From: Actinocrispum wychmicini
Lineage (GTDB): Bacteria > Actinomycetota > Actinomycetes > Mycobacteriales > Pseudonocardiaceae
Direction: 5' to 3'
Assembly: GCF_004345645.1 (NCBI RefSeq)
Contig: NZ_SLWS01000013.1
Coordinates: 124,001-188,000, forward strand
Length of the DNA stretch: 64,000 nt
The first letter of the stretch is position 1. Every line of letters starts with the position of its first letter. The position numbers were made by a program, and so were the translations under genes. Positions 25,606-34,033 of the stretch are shown here, in pieces. The notes under the pieces are model-generated. The model had not been told where the DNA came from. It worked only from the letters and a program-made list of their open reading frames with translations, and made no database searches.

Positions 25606-26967
25606 GTGACCGATCCCGACAGCATGCAGGTGCTCCGCGCGGTAGAGGCCCAGTTGGACACCCGCTGGCCGGAGACCAAGATCGGCCCGTCGCTGGACCG
25701 CATCAGCCGCCTGATGGACGTGTTGGGCAACCCGCACCACTCGTACCCGGTGATCCAGATCACCGGGACGAACGGCAAGACGTCCACGGCCCGGATGGTC
25801 GACAGTCTGCTGACCCGGATCGGTCTGCGGGTGGGCCGGTTCACCAGCCCGCACCTGCAGTTGGTCACCGAGCGGATCGCCATCGACGGCGCCCCGATCA
25901 GCCCCGACCGGTACGTGCAGGCGTTCCGTGAACTTGAGCCGTACATCGGCATGGTGGACGCGGCCGGTGACATCCGGATGACCAAGTTCGAGGTGCTCGT
26001 CGGGATGGCCTACGCGGCCTTCGCCGAGGCCCCGGTGGACGCCGCGGTCGTGGAGGTCGGCCTTGGCGGCGGCTGGGACGCGACCAACGTGGTCGACGCC
26101 AAGGTGGCGGTGGTCGGGCCGGTCGACATCGACCACACCGACTACCTCGGGCCGGACATCACCGGGATCGCCCGCGAGAAGGCCGGGATCATCAAACCGG
26201 CGTCCGTGGCCATCCTCGGCGAACAGCGGCCCGAGGTGAACCGGGTGGTGCTCGAGCGAGTGGCCGAAGTGGACAGTGTGGTGGCCCGCCAGGGCCAGGA
26301 GTTCATGGTGCTCGACCGGGAGATCGCGGTCGGCGGCCAGGTCGTCCGGCTGCAAGGCCTCGGCGGCGTGTACGAGGACATCTACCTGCCGTTGCACGGC
26401 GCCCACCAGGCGGACAACGCGGTCCGCGCGCTCGCCGCGGTCGAGGCGTTCTTCGGCGCGGGCGCGAACCGGCAACTGGACGTGGAAGCCGTCCGGGAAG
26501 GCTTCGCGTCCGTCGTGGCGCCCGGCCGGATGGAACGAATGCGTTCCGCCCCAACGGTTTTCATCGACGCGGCGCACAACCCGCACGGCGCTCGGGCGCT
26601 CGCGGCCGCGCTGGACGAGGAATTCGCCTTCCGCCGGATGATCACAGTCGTCGGCATGATGGCCGACAAGGACGCCAAAGGCATCCTGGCGGCCCTCGAA
26701 CCGGTCTCGACCGAGATCGTGCTGACCCGCAACACATCGCCGCGCGCGATGGACGTCGACGAGCTGGCGAGCGTGGCGCGGGACATCTTCGGCGACGACC
26801 GGATCGCCGTCGAACCCCGGCTGGACAGCGCGATCGAGGCCGCGGTCCAGCGCGCCGAAGAGGTCGGCGACCCGTCCGAGCCGCTGGCCGGCGGGGGAGT
26901 GGTGGTGACCGGCTCGGTGGTCACCGCGGGCGAGGCCAGGACGCTGTTCGGGAAGGGGCCGGCGTGA
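25606..26967 (+). CDS. folC: Bifunctional folylpolyglutamate synthase/dihydrofolate synthase
   Basis: A 453-residue Mur-ligase-fold enzyme that joins glutamate to dihydropteroate and extends folate polyglutamates. The P-loop ITGTNGKTSTARM is near residue 49, followed by FTSPHLQLVTERI and the acidic/His metal segment VEVGLGGGWDATN. The C-terminal domain has FIDAAHNPHGARAL. GTG at 25606 lacks a ribosome binding site, but TAGACT lies eight bases before it, so a near-leaderless transcript is possible. The last codon overlaps the next gene's GTG start. In other actinobacteria folC follows valS; here the electron-transfer module lies between them. Confidence 0.96.
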   Translation: MTDPDSMQVLRAVEAQLDTRWPETKIGPSLDRISRLMDVLGNPHHSYPVIQITGTNGKTSTARMVDSLLTRIGLRVGRFTSPHLQLVTERIAIDGAPISPDRYVQAFRELEPYIGMVDAAGDIRMTKFEVLVGMAYAAFAEAPVDAAVVEVGLGGGWDATNVVDAKVAVVGPVDIDHTDYLGPDITGIAREKAGIIKPASVAILGEQRPEVNRVVLERVAEVDSVVARQGQEFMVLDREIAVGGQVVRLQGLGGVYEDIYLPLHGAHQADNAVRALAAVEAFFGAGANRQLDVEAVREGFASVVAPGRMERMRSAPTVFIDAAHNPHGARALAAALDEEFAFRRMITVVGMMADKDAKGILAALEPVSTEIVLTRNTSPRAMDVDELASVARDIFGDDRIAVEPRLDSAIEAAVQRAEEVGDPSEPLAGGGVVVTGSVVTAGEARTLFGKGPA

Positions 26968-27410
26968 CCGCGCCAGACTTGGGGAACGGCGACGACACGG
27001 ATCCGGTGACGGATGCCGGTTCGCCAACGGAGGCGGCGCCGGCCCGAGTCCCCGACCCGATGAAGGGTTTCCGTGGCGTGGCCGCGGGCACGTTGATCCT
27101 CGAAGTGATCGTGGTCGGCCTGTCACTGCTTGTGGTGCAGCGCACCGCCGGTGGTCTGGCGTCCGGCGCGGGGCTGTTCGCGGGTGGGATCATCGTGGCG
27201 TTGATCGCCGCGTGCGGCGTGCTGCGGCGGGGCTGGGGCATCTGGTTCGTGGCCGCCATCCAGGTCGTCCTGATCGCCGGGTTCTTCGTGCTGATCGAGC
27301 TGGGTGTGGTGGGCGTCATCTTCGGTCTGGTCTGGACCTACCTGTTCTACCTGCGTCGGGACGTCGCCAAGCGGATGGCAGAAGGGCGTCTGCCCAGCCA
27401 GCAGCGGTAG
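26964..27410 (+). CDS. DUF4233 integral membrane protein
   Basis: A 148-residue protein with an acidic cytoplasmic N-terminus and four transmembrane helices (about residues 36-56, 62-82, 88-110 and 112-128), ending in a basic tail. DUF4233 proteins sit directly after folC in many actinobacteria, as here with a GTGA overlap. Function is unknown; conserved coupling to folC suggests a link to folate or cell-envelope growth only by association. Confidence 0.85.
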   Translation: MTAPDLGNGDDTDPVTDAGSPTEAAPARVPDPMKGFRGVAAGTLILEVIVVGLSLLVVQRTAGGLASGAGLFAGGIIVALIAACGVLRRGWGIWFVAAIQVVLIAGFFVLIELGVVGVIFGLVWTYLFYLRRDVAKRMAEGRLPSQQR

Positions 27411-27472
27411 CGTTCATCCGCCGGACCACCCGCGTTGGCGTGCTGTCCGGGTATCCGGGATAAAACGCCCAC

Positions 27473-28999
27473 ATGGATAGACGAACTCTCCTCCGGGCCG
27501 GCGCCGTCGGTACCGGCATGCTCGTCGCCGGAGCCCTCCCGGCAGGTGCTGACGTGCTCAAGCGGGACCGTCCGGTGCTGACCCACGGTGTGCAGTCCGG
27601 TGACGTCACCACCGACGGCGCGCTCGTCTGGACGAGGGCGGACCGGCCGTCGCGGATGCTCGTCGAGGTGTCCACCGACCCGTCGTTCCGTCGCTCGCGC
27701 TGTGTGCGGGGACCCGTTCTCACGCCGGACACCGACGGTACGGGCAAGCTGCGGCTGCGCGGGCTGGCGCCTGGCCATGACGTGTACTACCGCGTGCGGG
27801 CCGAGGACCTGGACGGCCGGACCGTGAGCGAGCCGCTGACTGGTACGTTCCGCACCGCGCCCGTGGGCAACGCGGATGTGCGGTTCGCGTGGTCCGGTGA
27901 CGTGGCCGGGCAGGGCTGGGGGATCAACCCGGACATCGGCGGCATGACCGGGTTCGCCGCGATCGCCGCCCGCAAGCCGGACTTCTTCCTGCACAGCGGC
28001 GACACCGTGTACTCCGACGGCCCGCTGTCGGAGACCGTGACCCTGCCGGACGGGCGGGTCTGGCGCAACCTCGTGACCCCGGCGAAGACGAAGGTCGCCG
28101 AAACGCTCACCGAGTACCGAGGTCAGTTCGCGTATAACCTGCTCGACGCGAACGTGCGCGCGCTGGCCGCGCAGACACCGGCGATCGTCCAATGGGATGA
28201 TCATGAGGTCCTCAACAACTGGTACCCCGGCCAGATCCTCGACCGGCCCGGCTACACCGAGAAGCGCGTGGACGTGCTCGCGGCACGCGCGTTCCAGGCG
28301 TTCCACGAGTGGCAACCGGTGGACCAGGCACGTGCCGTCGACGGACGCGTGTACCGCAGCTTCTCGTTCGGCCGCCGGCTCGACCTGTTCGTGCTGGACA
28401 TGCGGACGTACAAGGACGCGAACACCGCGCCCAAGGACGGCGTGGGGCACATCCTTGGCGACAAGCAGGCGCGGTGGTTGGTGGACAGCCTGTCCCGCAG
28501 CCGGGCGACGTGGAAGATCGTCGCGGCGGACCTGCCGATCGGCCTGCTGGTGCCGGACGGCACCGGCATCGAGGCGGTCGCGAACGGCCTGCCCGGCGGA
28601 CCCGGCGGCCGTGAGCACGAGTTCGCGTGGGTGCTGCAGCAGCTGCAACGCCGTCGCGTCCGCAACGTCGTGTTCCTGACCGCGGACGTGCACTACACGG
28701 CGGCGCACCACTACTCCCCGGACAGGGCCGCGTTCAAGGACTTCGACCCGTTCTGGGAGTTCGTGTCCGGGCCGTTGAACGCGGGCGCGTTCGGGCCGAA
28801 CACGCTCGATCCGACGTTCGGGCCGCGGGCCGAGTTCGTACACGCGCCGCCGGCCGCGAACACGTCGCCGATGGTGGGTTTCCAACACTTCGGCGAGGTC
28901 GCGGTGGACGGCCACAGCGGCGAGCTCACCGTGTCGCTGCGGGACGGCAAGGGGACTTCCCTGTGGTCCACGAAGTTGCGGCCGGAAGGTCACCGTTAG
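27473..28999 (+). CDS. phoD: PhoD-like alkaline phosphatase/phosphodiesterase
   Basis: A 508-residue secreted metallophosphatase. The Tat signal DRRTLLRAGAV leads into a hydrophobic core and a cleavage region near residue 27. Residues 35-130 form the N-terminal fibronectin-like domain (HGVQSGDVTTDGALVWTRAD). The catalytic domain has LHSGDTVY, VQWDDHEVLNNW, LDMRTYKD, and a C-terminal FLTADVHY, which supply the Fe/Ca ligands of PhoD. It releases phosphate from phosphomono- and diesters outside the cell. ATG at 27473 has no strong ribosome binding site. No Pho box was recognised. Confidence 0.92.
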   Translation: MDRRTLLRAGAVGTGMLVAGALPAGADVLKRDRPVLTHGVQSGDVTTDGALVWTRADRPSRMLVEVSTDPSFRRSRCVRGPVLTPDTDGTGKLRLRGLAPGHDVYYRVRAEDLDGRTVSEPLTGTFRTAPVGNADVRFAWSGDVAGQGWGINPDIGGMTGFAAIAARKPDFFLHSGDTVYSDGPLSETVTLPDGRVWRNLVTPAKTKVAETLTEYRGQFAYNLLDANVRALAAQTPAIVQWDDHEVLNNWYPGQILDRPGYTEKRVDVLAARAFQAFHEWQPVDQARAVDGRVYRSFSFGRRLDLFVLDMRTYKDANTAPKDGVGHILGDKQARWLVDSLSRSRATWKIVAADLPIGLLVPDGTGIEAVANGLPGGPGGREHEFAWVLQQLQRRRVRNVVFLTADVHYTAAHHYSPDRAAFKDFDPFWEFVSGPLNAGAFGPNTLDPTFGPRAEFVHAPPAANTSPMVGFQHFGEVAVDGHSGELTVSLRDGKGTSLWSTKLRPEGHR

Positions 29000-29043
29000 G
29001 CTTCGGACGAATCGCACATCCCAACGAAGGAGTTCCGACCGCC

Positions 29044-29454
29044 GTGAGCGAGCGCACTCTTGTCCTGGTCAAGCCCGACGGCGTCAGCCGCGGCCTGGTC
29101 GGCGAGGTCATCTCCCGGATCGAGCGCAAGGGCCTGAGCCTGGTCGCGCTCGAACTCAAGCACGTCACCAAGGAGCTGGCCGAGCAGCACTACGCGGAGC
29201 ACGCCGAGCGGCCGTTCTTCGGTTCGCTGGTCGAGTTCATCACCGGCGGTCCGGTGGTCGCGATCGTGGTCGAAGGCGTCCGCGCGATCGCCGCGTTCCG
29301 CCAGCTGGCCGGCGGCACCGACCCGGTCGAGAAGGCCGTGCCGGGCAGCATCCGCGGCGACTTCGGCACCGAGGTCCAGTACAACCTGGTGCACGGTTCG
29401 GACTCGGCCGACTCGGCCAAGCGCGAGATCGACCTCTGGTTCCCGAGCCTGTAG
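29044..29454 (+). CDS. ndk: Nucleoside diphosphate kinase
   Basis: A 136-residue NDK. The N-terminus ERTLVLVKPDGVSRGLVGEV and the active-site loop NLVHGSDS, whose His accepts the phosphate, are both present, as is the Kpn-loop region AVPGSIRGDFG. It equilibrates NTP pools using ATP. GTG at 29044 follows AAGGAG at a longish 11 bases. In other actinobacteria ndk also lies close to folC. A 13-bp hairpin follows within 10 bases of the stop. Confidence 0.98.
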   Translation: MSERTLVLVKPDGVSRGLVGEVISRIERKGLSLVALELKHVTKELAEQHYAEHAERPFFGSLVEFITGGPVVAIVVEGVRAIAAFRQLAGGTDPVEKAVPGSIRGDFGTEVQYNLVHGSDSADSAKREIDLWFPSL

Positions 29455-29463
29455 ACAATTTCC

Positions 29464-29496
29464 GGCGGAGGCGGCCATTGCGCGGTCGCCTCCGCC
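29464..29496 (+). terminator. Hairpin terminator of ndk
   Basis: GGCGGAGGCGGCC (29464-29476) pairs with GGTCGCCTCCGCC (29484-29496), including one G-U, around ATTGCGC. There is no T tract. Confidence 0.8.
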
Positions 29497-29509
29497 AAGA
29501 AAGCCCTTG

Positions 29510-29531
29510 GCGAAATTCGGCCGAATTTCGC
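29510..29531. promoter_or_regulatory. 22-bp perfect palindrome upstream of the ABC exporter
   Basis: GCGAAATTCGG (29510-29520) followed directly by its complement CCGAATTTCGC (29521-29531). It ends 12 bp before the GTG start of the ATPase, where a bound protein or an RNA hairpin would block ribosome loading. No regulator gene is adjacent. Confidence 0.65.
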
Positions 29532-29543
29532 TATGGTGCCCCG

Positions 29544-30470
29544 GTGGATGGTTCTCTGGTCCGGGCTGTGGGGCTGACCAAACGGTTTGGCGATTTCGAA
29601 GCGGTCGGCGGCGTCGACCTCGATGTCCGGCGCGGCGAGGCGTTCGGCTTCCTGGGACCGAACGGCGCCGGCAAGTCGTCGACGATGCGGATGATCGGGT
29701 GCGTGTCCGCCCGGTCCGGCGGCGAACTGTCCGTGTTGGGAATGGACCCGAATGTCGACGGCCCGAAAATCCGGGCCAGGCTCGGCGTCGTACCCCAGAC
29801 GGACAATCTCGACAACGAATTGACCGTCCGACAGAACCTGCAGGTGTACGGCAGATTCTTCGGCCTGTCCCGGACGTATCTGCGGGCCAAGGCCGCCGAG
29901 CTGCTGGAGTTCGCCCAGCTCACCGAACGCGCGGACGACGAGGTCGAACCGCTGTCCGGCGGCATGAAACGCCGGCTGACCATCGCCCGGTCGCTGGTGA
30001 ACGACCCGGACCTGCTGCTGCTCGACGAACCCACCACCGGGCTCGACCCGCAGGCCCGGCATCTGTTGTGGGACCGGCTGTTCCGCCTCAAGCAGGAAGG
30101 CGTGACGCTGATCGTCACCACCCACTACATGGACGAGGCCGAGCAGTTGTGCGACCGGCTCGTCGTGATGGACGGCGGGAAGATCGCCGCCGAGGGCAGC
30201 CCCGGTGAGCTGATCGACCGGTACTCCACCAAGGAAGTCCTGGAGCTGCGGTTCCCGCCCGGCGAGCAGGACCCGATCCCGCCCCTGCTGCACGGCCTCG
30301 CCGACCGGATGGAGGTGCTGCCGGACCGGATCCTGCTGTACACCGTCGACGGCGAGGCGTCGCTGGCCGCGGCGCACAGCAGGGGAGTGCAGCCGCTGGC
30401 GAGCCTGGTCCGGCGGTCCACGTTGGAGGACGTGTTCCTGCGCCTGACCGGTCGGACGTTGGTGGACTGA
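29544..30470 (+). CDS. ABC transporter ATP-binding protein (DrrA type)
   Basis: A 308-residue ATPase of the drug/lipid exporter (DrrA/ABC-2) class. Walker A is GPNGAGKSS, the Q-loop is in VPQTDNLDNELTV, the signature LSGGMKRRL, and Walker B LLLLDEPTTGLDP, followed by the H-loop VTTHYMDEAE. The C-terminal extension of about 80 residues ends VRRSTLEDVFLRLTG, a hallmark of the DrrA subgroup. GTG at 29544 gives the usual N-terminus; longer starts would run through the palindrome upstream. It is followed without gaps by two permease genes, so the exporter is probably an ATPase dimer with two different permeases. Confidence 0.93.
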   Translation: MDGSLVRAVGLTKRFGDFEAVGGVDLDVRRGEAFGFLGPNGAGKSSTMRMIGCVSARSGGELSVLGMDPNVDGPKIRARLGVVPQTDNLDNELTVRQNLQVYGRFFGLSRTYLRAKAAELLEFAQLTERADDEVEPLSGGMKRRLTIARSLVNDPDLLLLDEPTTGLDPQARHLLWDRLFRLKQEGVTLIVTTHYMDEAEQLCDRLVVMDGGKIAAEGSPGELIDRYSTKEVLELRFPPGEQDPIPPLLHGLADRMEVLPDRILLYTVDGEASLAAAHSRGVQPLASLVRRSTLEDVFLRLTGRTLVD

Positions 30471-31279
30471 TGACCACCGTCTCCCGGAGCACCGGCCAGG
30501 TCCCGACGTGGCGGCGCGCCGTGCTGCTCTACATCGAGGCCGCGTGGACCTGGTATCGGCGCAACTGGCGGTCCACCCTCGTGTCGAGTGTGCTCACCCC
30601 GTTGTTCTTCCTTGTCGCCATGGGTTTCGGCCTCGGCTCACGGATCCAGCCCAGCGCGGCCACGGACGGCCTGCCGTACGCCGTGTATCTGGCGCCCGCC
30701 ATGCTCGCCAGTGCCGCCGTGCAGAACGCGGCGGGCGAGTCCACTTTCCCGGTGCTGTCCGGGTTCCGGTGGAGCCGGGTGTTCTGGGGCATCGCGTCGA
30801 CGCCGGTGACGGCCGCCCAGATCGCCGCCGGGCAGCTGCTGTGGATCGCGGCCCGGATCACGTTCTCCGGACTGGCGTTCGTGCTCGTGGCGGCTCTGCT
30901 CGGTGCCGTGGAGAGCCCGCTGATCCTGCTGTCGCTGGTGTTCTCGCTGCTCGCCGGGATGGCCTTCGCGGCGCCCCTGGTCGCCTACTCGGCCACGATC
31001 GACTCCGAAGGCCAGCAGTTCAACGCGGTGTTCCGGTTCATCGTGCTGCCGATGACGCTGATCGCCGGCACGTTCTTCCCGCTGACCGCGCTGCCGGTCT
31101 GGGTGCAGCCGCTCGCCTGGATCACGCCGCTCTGGCACGGCACGGAACTGAGCCGCGGCGTCGCGTTCGGCACGCTGGATCTATGGCCGGCGCTGGGGCA
31201 TGTGGCGTACCTGCTCGCGCTGACGCTGGTCGGCACCGCGCTGGCGGCCCGGTACTTCCGCCGCAGGCTGGAGAAGTGA
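30470..31279 (+). CDS. ABC-2 type permease, subunit 1
   Basis: A 269-residue membrane protein with six predicted helices, starting at a TGATG overlap with the ATPase stop. TLVSSVLTPLFFLVAMGFGLG is the first helix and FRFIVLPMTLIAGTFFPLTALP is the conserved ABC-2 segment before helix 6. It forms the transmembrane path of the exporter with the next gene product. The substrate, which might be a drug, polyketide or lipid, cannot be told. Confidence 0.9.
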   Translation: MTTVSRSTGQVPTWRRAVLLYIEAAWTWYRRNWRSTLVSSVLTPLFFLVAMGFGLGSRIQPSAATDGLPYAVYLAPAMLASAAVQNAAGESTFPVLSGFRWSRVFWGIASTPVTAAQIAAGQLLWIAARITFSGLAFVLVAALLGAVESPLILLSLVFSLLAGMAFAAPLVAYSATIDSEGQQFNAVFRFIVLPMTLIAGTFFPLTALPVWVQPLAWITPLWHGTELSRGVAFGTLDLWPALGHVAYLLALTLVGTALAARYFRRRLEK

Positions 31280-31280
31280 C

Positions 31281-32087
31281 ATGAGCACTGGCTTGGTGTG
31301 GCGGGTGCTGCCGCCCGGGATGTACGCCCGCCGCGCGCACACGCTGGTCGAACGCTCGTGGCTGGTGAACCGGCGCGCGTGGATGGGCATCTTCTCCGGG
31401 TTCTTCGAGTCGTTCTTCTACCTGTTCGCCATGGGCATCGGGTTCGGCGGCCTGGTCGGGCAGGTCACCGGCCCCGGCGGGCAGCCGATGAGCTACGCCG
31501 CGTTCGTCGCGCCCGCCCTGCTGGCCGCGTCCGCGATGAACGGCGCGGTCTACGACTCCACCTTCAACATCTTCTTCAAATTCAAGTACGCCAAGCTCTA
31601 CGACGCCATGCTGGCCACCCCGCTGGGCACGTTGGACGTGGCGGTCGGCGAGATCTCGTGGGCGCTGATCCGCGGCGGCATCTACGCGACCGGCTTCCTG
31701 GCCGTGGTCACCGCCGTCGGCCTGGTGACGTCGCCGTGGGCGATCCTGGCGTTGCCCGCGGCCCTGCTGGTGGCGCTGGGCTTCGGGGCCGTGGGTATGG
31801 CCTGCACCACGTTCATGCGCTCCTGGCAGGACTTCGACCTGGTCCAACTCGTCCTGCTGCCGCTGTTCCTGTTCTCCGCGACCTTCTACCCACTGGACGT
31901 CTACCCGGAGGGCCTGCAGGTGGTCGTGCGACTTTCCCCGCTCTATCACGCCGTGCAGCTGATGCGCGGCCTCACCGCGGGCGTCCTGGAGTGGTCGATG
32001 CTCGTCAACGTGGCCTACTTCGTGGTGATGGCCGCCATCGGCCTGACCATCGCCGGCCGCCGCCTGGGCAAGCTGCTGCTGAGCTAG
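31281..32087 (+). CDS. ABC-2 type permease, subunit 2
   Basis: A 268-residue homologue of the preceding permease, one base after its stop. Helix 1 is SGFFESFFYLFAMGIGFG, and the conserved segment LVLLPLFLFSATFYPLDVYP precedes helix 6. The loop FNIFFKFKYAKLYDAMLATPLG matches nodulation-protein-J/DrrB-type permeases. Two non-identical permeases with one ATPase imply a heterodimeric channel. Confidence 0.9.
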   Translation: MSTGLVWRVLPPGMYARRAHTLVERSWLVNRRAWMGIFSGFFESFFYLFAMGIGFGGLVGQVTGPGGQPMSYAAFVAPALLAASAMNGAVYDSTFNIFFKFKYAKLYDAMLATPLGTLDVAVGEISWALIRGGIYATGFLAVVTAVGLVTSPWAILALPAALLVALGFGAVGMACTTFMRSWQDFDLVQLVLLPLFLFSATFYPLDVYPEGLQVVVRLSPLYHAVQLMRGLTAGVLEWSMLVNVAYFVVMAAIGLTIAGRRLGKLLLS

Positions 32088-32098
32088 TCTGGTTCGCT

Positions 32099-34021
32099 GT
32101 GAGCGTGGAGTCCGTTTTCCCCCGGTTGGAGCCGCTGCTGCCCAGGGTGGCCAAGCCCGTGCAGTACGTCGGCGGCGAGCTCAACGCGACGGTGAAGGAC
32201 TGGGACGCCACGACCGTCCGCTGGGCGCTGATGTACCCGGACGCGTACGAGGTCGGCCTGCCCAACCAGGGCGTGATGATCCTGTACGAGATCCTCAACG
32301 AGCAGCCGGACGTGCTCGCCGAGCGGACGTACTCGGTCTGGCCGGACCTCGAGAAGCTGATGCGCGCGCACGACGTGCCGCAGTTCACCGTGGACGGGCA
32401 CCGCCCGGTCGGCGCGTTCGACCTGCTGGGGGTGAGTTTCGCGACCGAGTTGGGCTACACGAACCTGCTCACCGCGCTCGACCTCGCCGGGGTCCCGATC
32501 CACGCCGCGGACCGCACCGAGGACCACCCGGTGGTGGTCGCGGGCGGGCACTCGGCGTTCAACCCCGAGCCGATGGCCGACTTCATCGACGCCGCGGTGC
32601 TCGGCGACGGCGAGGAGGCCGTGCTCGACATCACCGCGGTCGTCCGTGGGTGGAAGGCCGAGGGCAGCCCCGGCGGCCGGGACGAGCTGCTCACTCGGCT
32701 CGCCGAGACCGGCAGCGTCTACATCCCTCGTTTTTACGATGTAAAGTACGGCTCGGCCGGTGAGATCACCCACATCGCCCCGAACCGGGACCGGGTGCCG
32801 CCGCGAGTGGCCAAGCGGACCACGATGGACCTGGACGCCTGGCCGTACCCCAAGCGGCCGCTGGTGCCGCTCGCCGAGAGCGTGCACGAGCGGATGAGCG
32901 TCGAGATCTTCCGTGGCTGCACCCGCGGCTGCCGGTTCTGCCAGGCCGGGATGATCACCCGGCCGGTGCGCGAACGCTCCATCCAGGGCATCGGCGACAT
33001 GGTCCACAACGGACTCGAAGCCAGTGGCTTCGAGGAGGTCGGCCTGCTGTCGTTGTCCAGCGCGGACCACTCGGAGATCGCGCAGATCACCAAGGGCCTC
33101 GCGGACCGTTACGAAGGCACCAACACCGGACTGTCACTGCCGAGCACCCGGGTGGACGCGTTCAATGTGGACCTGGCGAACGAGCTGTCCCGCAACGGAA
33201 GGCGCTCCGGCCTGACCTTCGCGCCGGAGGGCGGCAGCGAGCGGATCAGGCGCGTGATCAACAAGATGGTGTCCGAAGAGGACCTCATCCGAACCGTGAG
33301 CGCCGCGTTCGCCAACGGCTGGCGGCAGGTCAAGCTGTACTTCATGTGCGGCCTGCCGACCGAGACCGACGACGACGTCCTGCAGATCGCCGCGATGGCC
33401 CACGAAGTCATCCGCGCCGGCCGGAAAGCCGCCGGGCGCAACGACATCCGCTGTACGATCTCGATCGGCGGGTTCGTGCCGAAGCCGCACACCCCGTTCC
33501 AGTGGGCGGCCCAGTGCGATCCGGACACAGTGGACGATCGGCTGCGCAAGCTGCGCACGGCCGTGAACTCCGACCGCGGTCTCGGCCGGAACATCGGAAT
33601 GCGTTACCACGACGGCAAACCGAGCCTGATCGAAGGCCTGCTGTCCCGCGGTGACCGACGGGTCGGCAAAGTGATCGAACGCGTCTGGCGCGACGGCGGC
33701 CGTTTCGACGGTTGGAGCGAGCACTTCAAGTTCGACCGCTGGACCGCCGCGGCCGCCGCGGAACTGGAGCCGCTGGGCGTCAGCCTCGCCTGGTTCACCA
33801 CCCGCGAGCGCGCCGAGGACGAGATCCTGCCCTGGGACCACCTGGACTCGGGCCTGGACAAAGAGTGGCTCTGGGACGACTGGCAGGACGCGCTGGCCGA
33901 ACAGGAACTCGACGACTGCCGCTGGACCCCGTGCTTCGACTGCGGAGTGTGCCCGACGATGGGTACCGCGATCGAGATCGGCCCAACCGGCCGCAAGCTC
34001 CTGCCGCTGAACCCGGTCTAG
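32099..34021 (+). CDS. Radical SAM protein of the TIGR03960 family
   Basis: A 640-residue iron-sulfur protein. The N-terminal part resembles B12-binding-domain radical SAM proteins (YVGGELNATVKDW, LMYPDAYEVGLPNQGVMILY). The cluster motif CTRGCRFC is at residues 274-281, coordinating a 4Fe-4S used to cleave SAM. FAPEGGSERIRRVINK follows, and the C-terminus has additional cysteines (CFDCGVC). It normally pairs with a TIGR03936 (DUF2344) protein beside rne and rplU; here a protease gene on the opposite strand separates the two. A tRNA or protein modification role has been suggested for the family but is not established. GTG at 32099 or 32105 may be the start. Confidence 0.92.
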   Translation: MSVESVFPRLEPLLPRVAKPVQYVGGELNATVKDWDATTVRWALMYPDAYEVGLPNQGVMILYEILNEQPDVLAERTYSVWPDLEKLMRAHDVPQFTVDGHRPVGAFDLLGVSFATELGYTNLLTALDLAGVPIHAADRTEDHPVVVAGGHSAFNPEPMADFIDAAVLGDGEEAVLDITAVVRGWKAEGSPGGRDELLTRLAETGSVYIPRFYDVKYGSAGEITHIAPNRDRVPPRVAKRTTMDLDAWPYPKRPLVPLAESVHERMSVEIFRGCTRGCRFCQAGMITRPVRERSIQGIGDMVHNGLEASGFEEVGLLSLSSADHSEIAQITKGLADRYEGTNTGLSLPSTRVDAFNVDLANELSRNGRRSGLTFAPEGGSERIRRVINKMVSEEDLIRTVSAAFANGWRQVKLYFMCGLPTETDDDVLQIAAMAHEVIRAGRKAAGRNDIRCTISIGGFVPKPHTPFQWAAQCDPDTVDDRLRKLRTAVNSDRGLGRNIGMRYHDGKPSLIEGLLSRGDRRVGKVIERVWRDGGRFDGWSEHFKFDRWTAAAAAELEPLGVSLAWFTTRERAEDEILPWDHLDSGLDKEWLWDDWQDALAEQELDDCRWTPCFDCGVCPTMGTAIEIGPTGRKLLPLNPV

Positions 34022-34033
34022 TTCGACCGGCTG

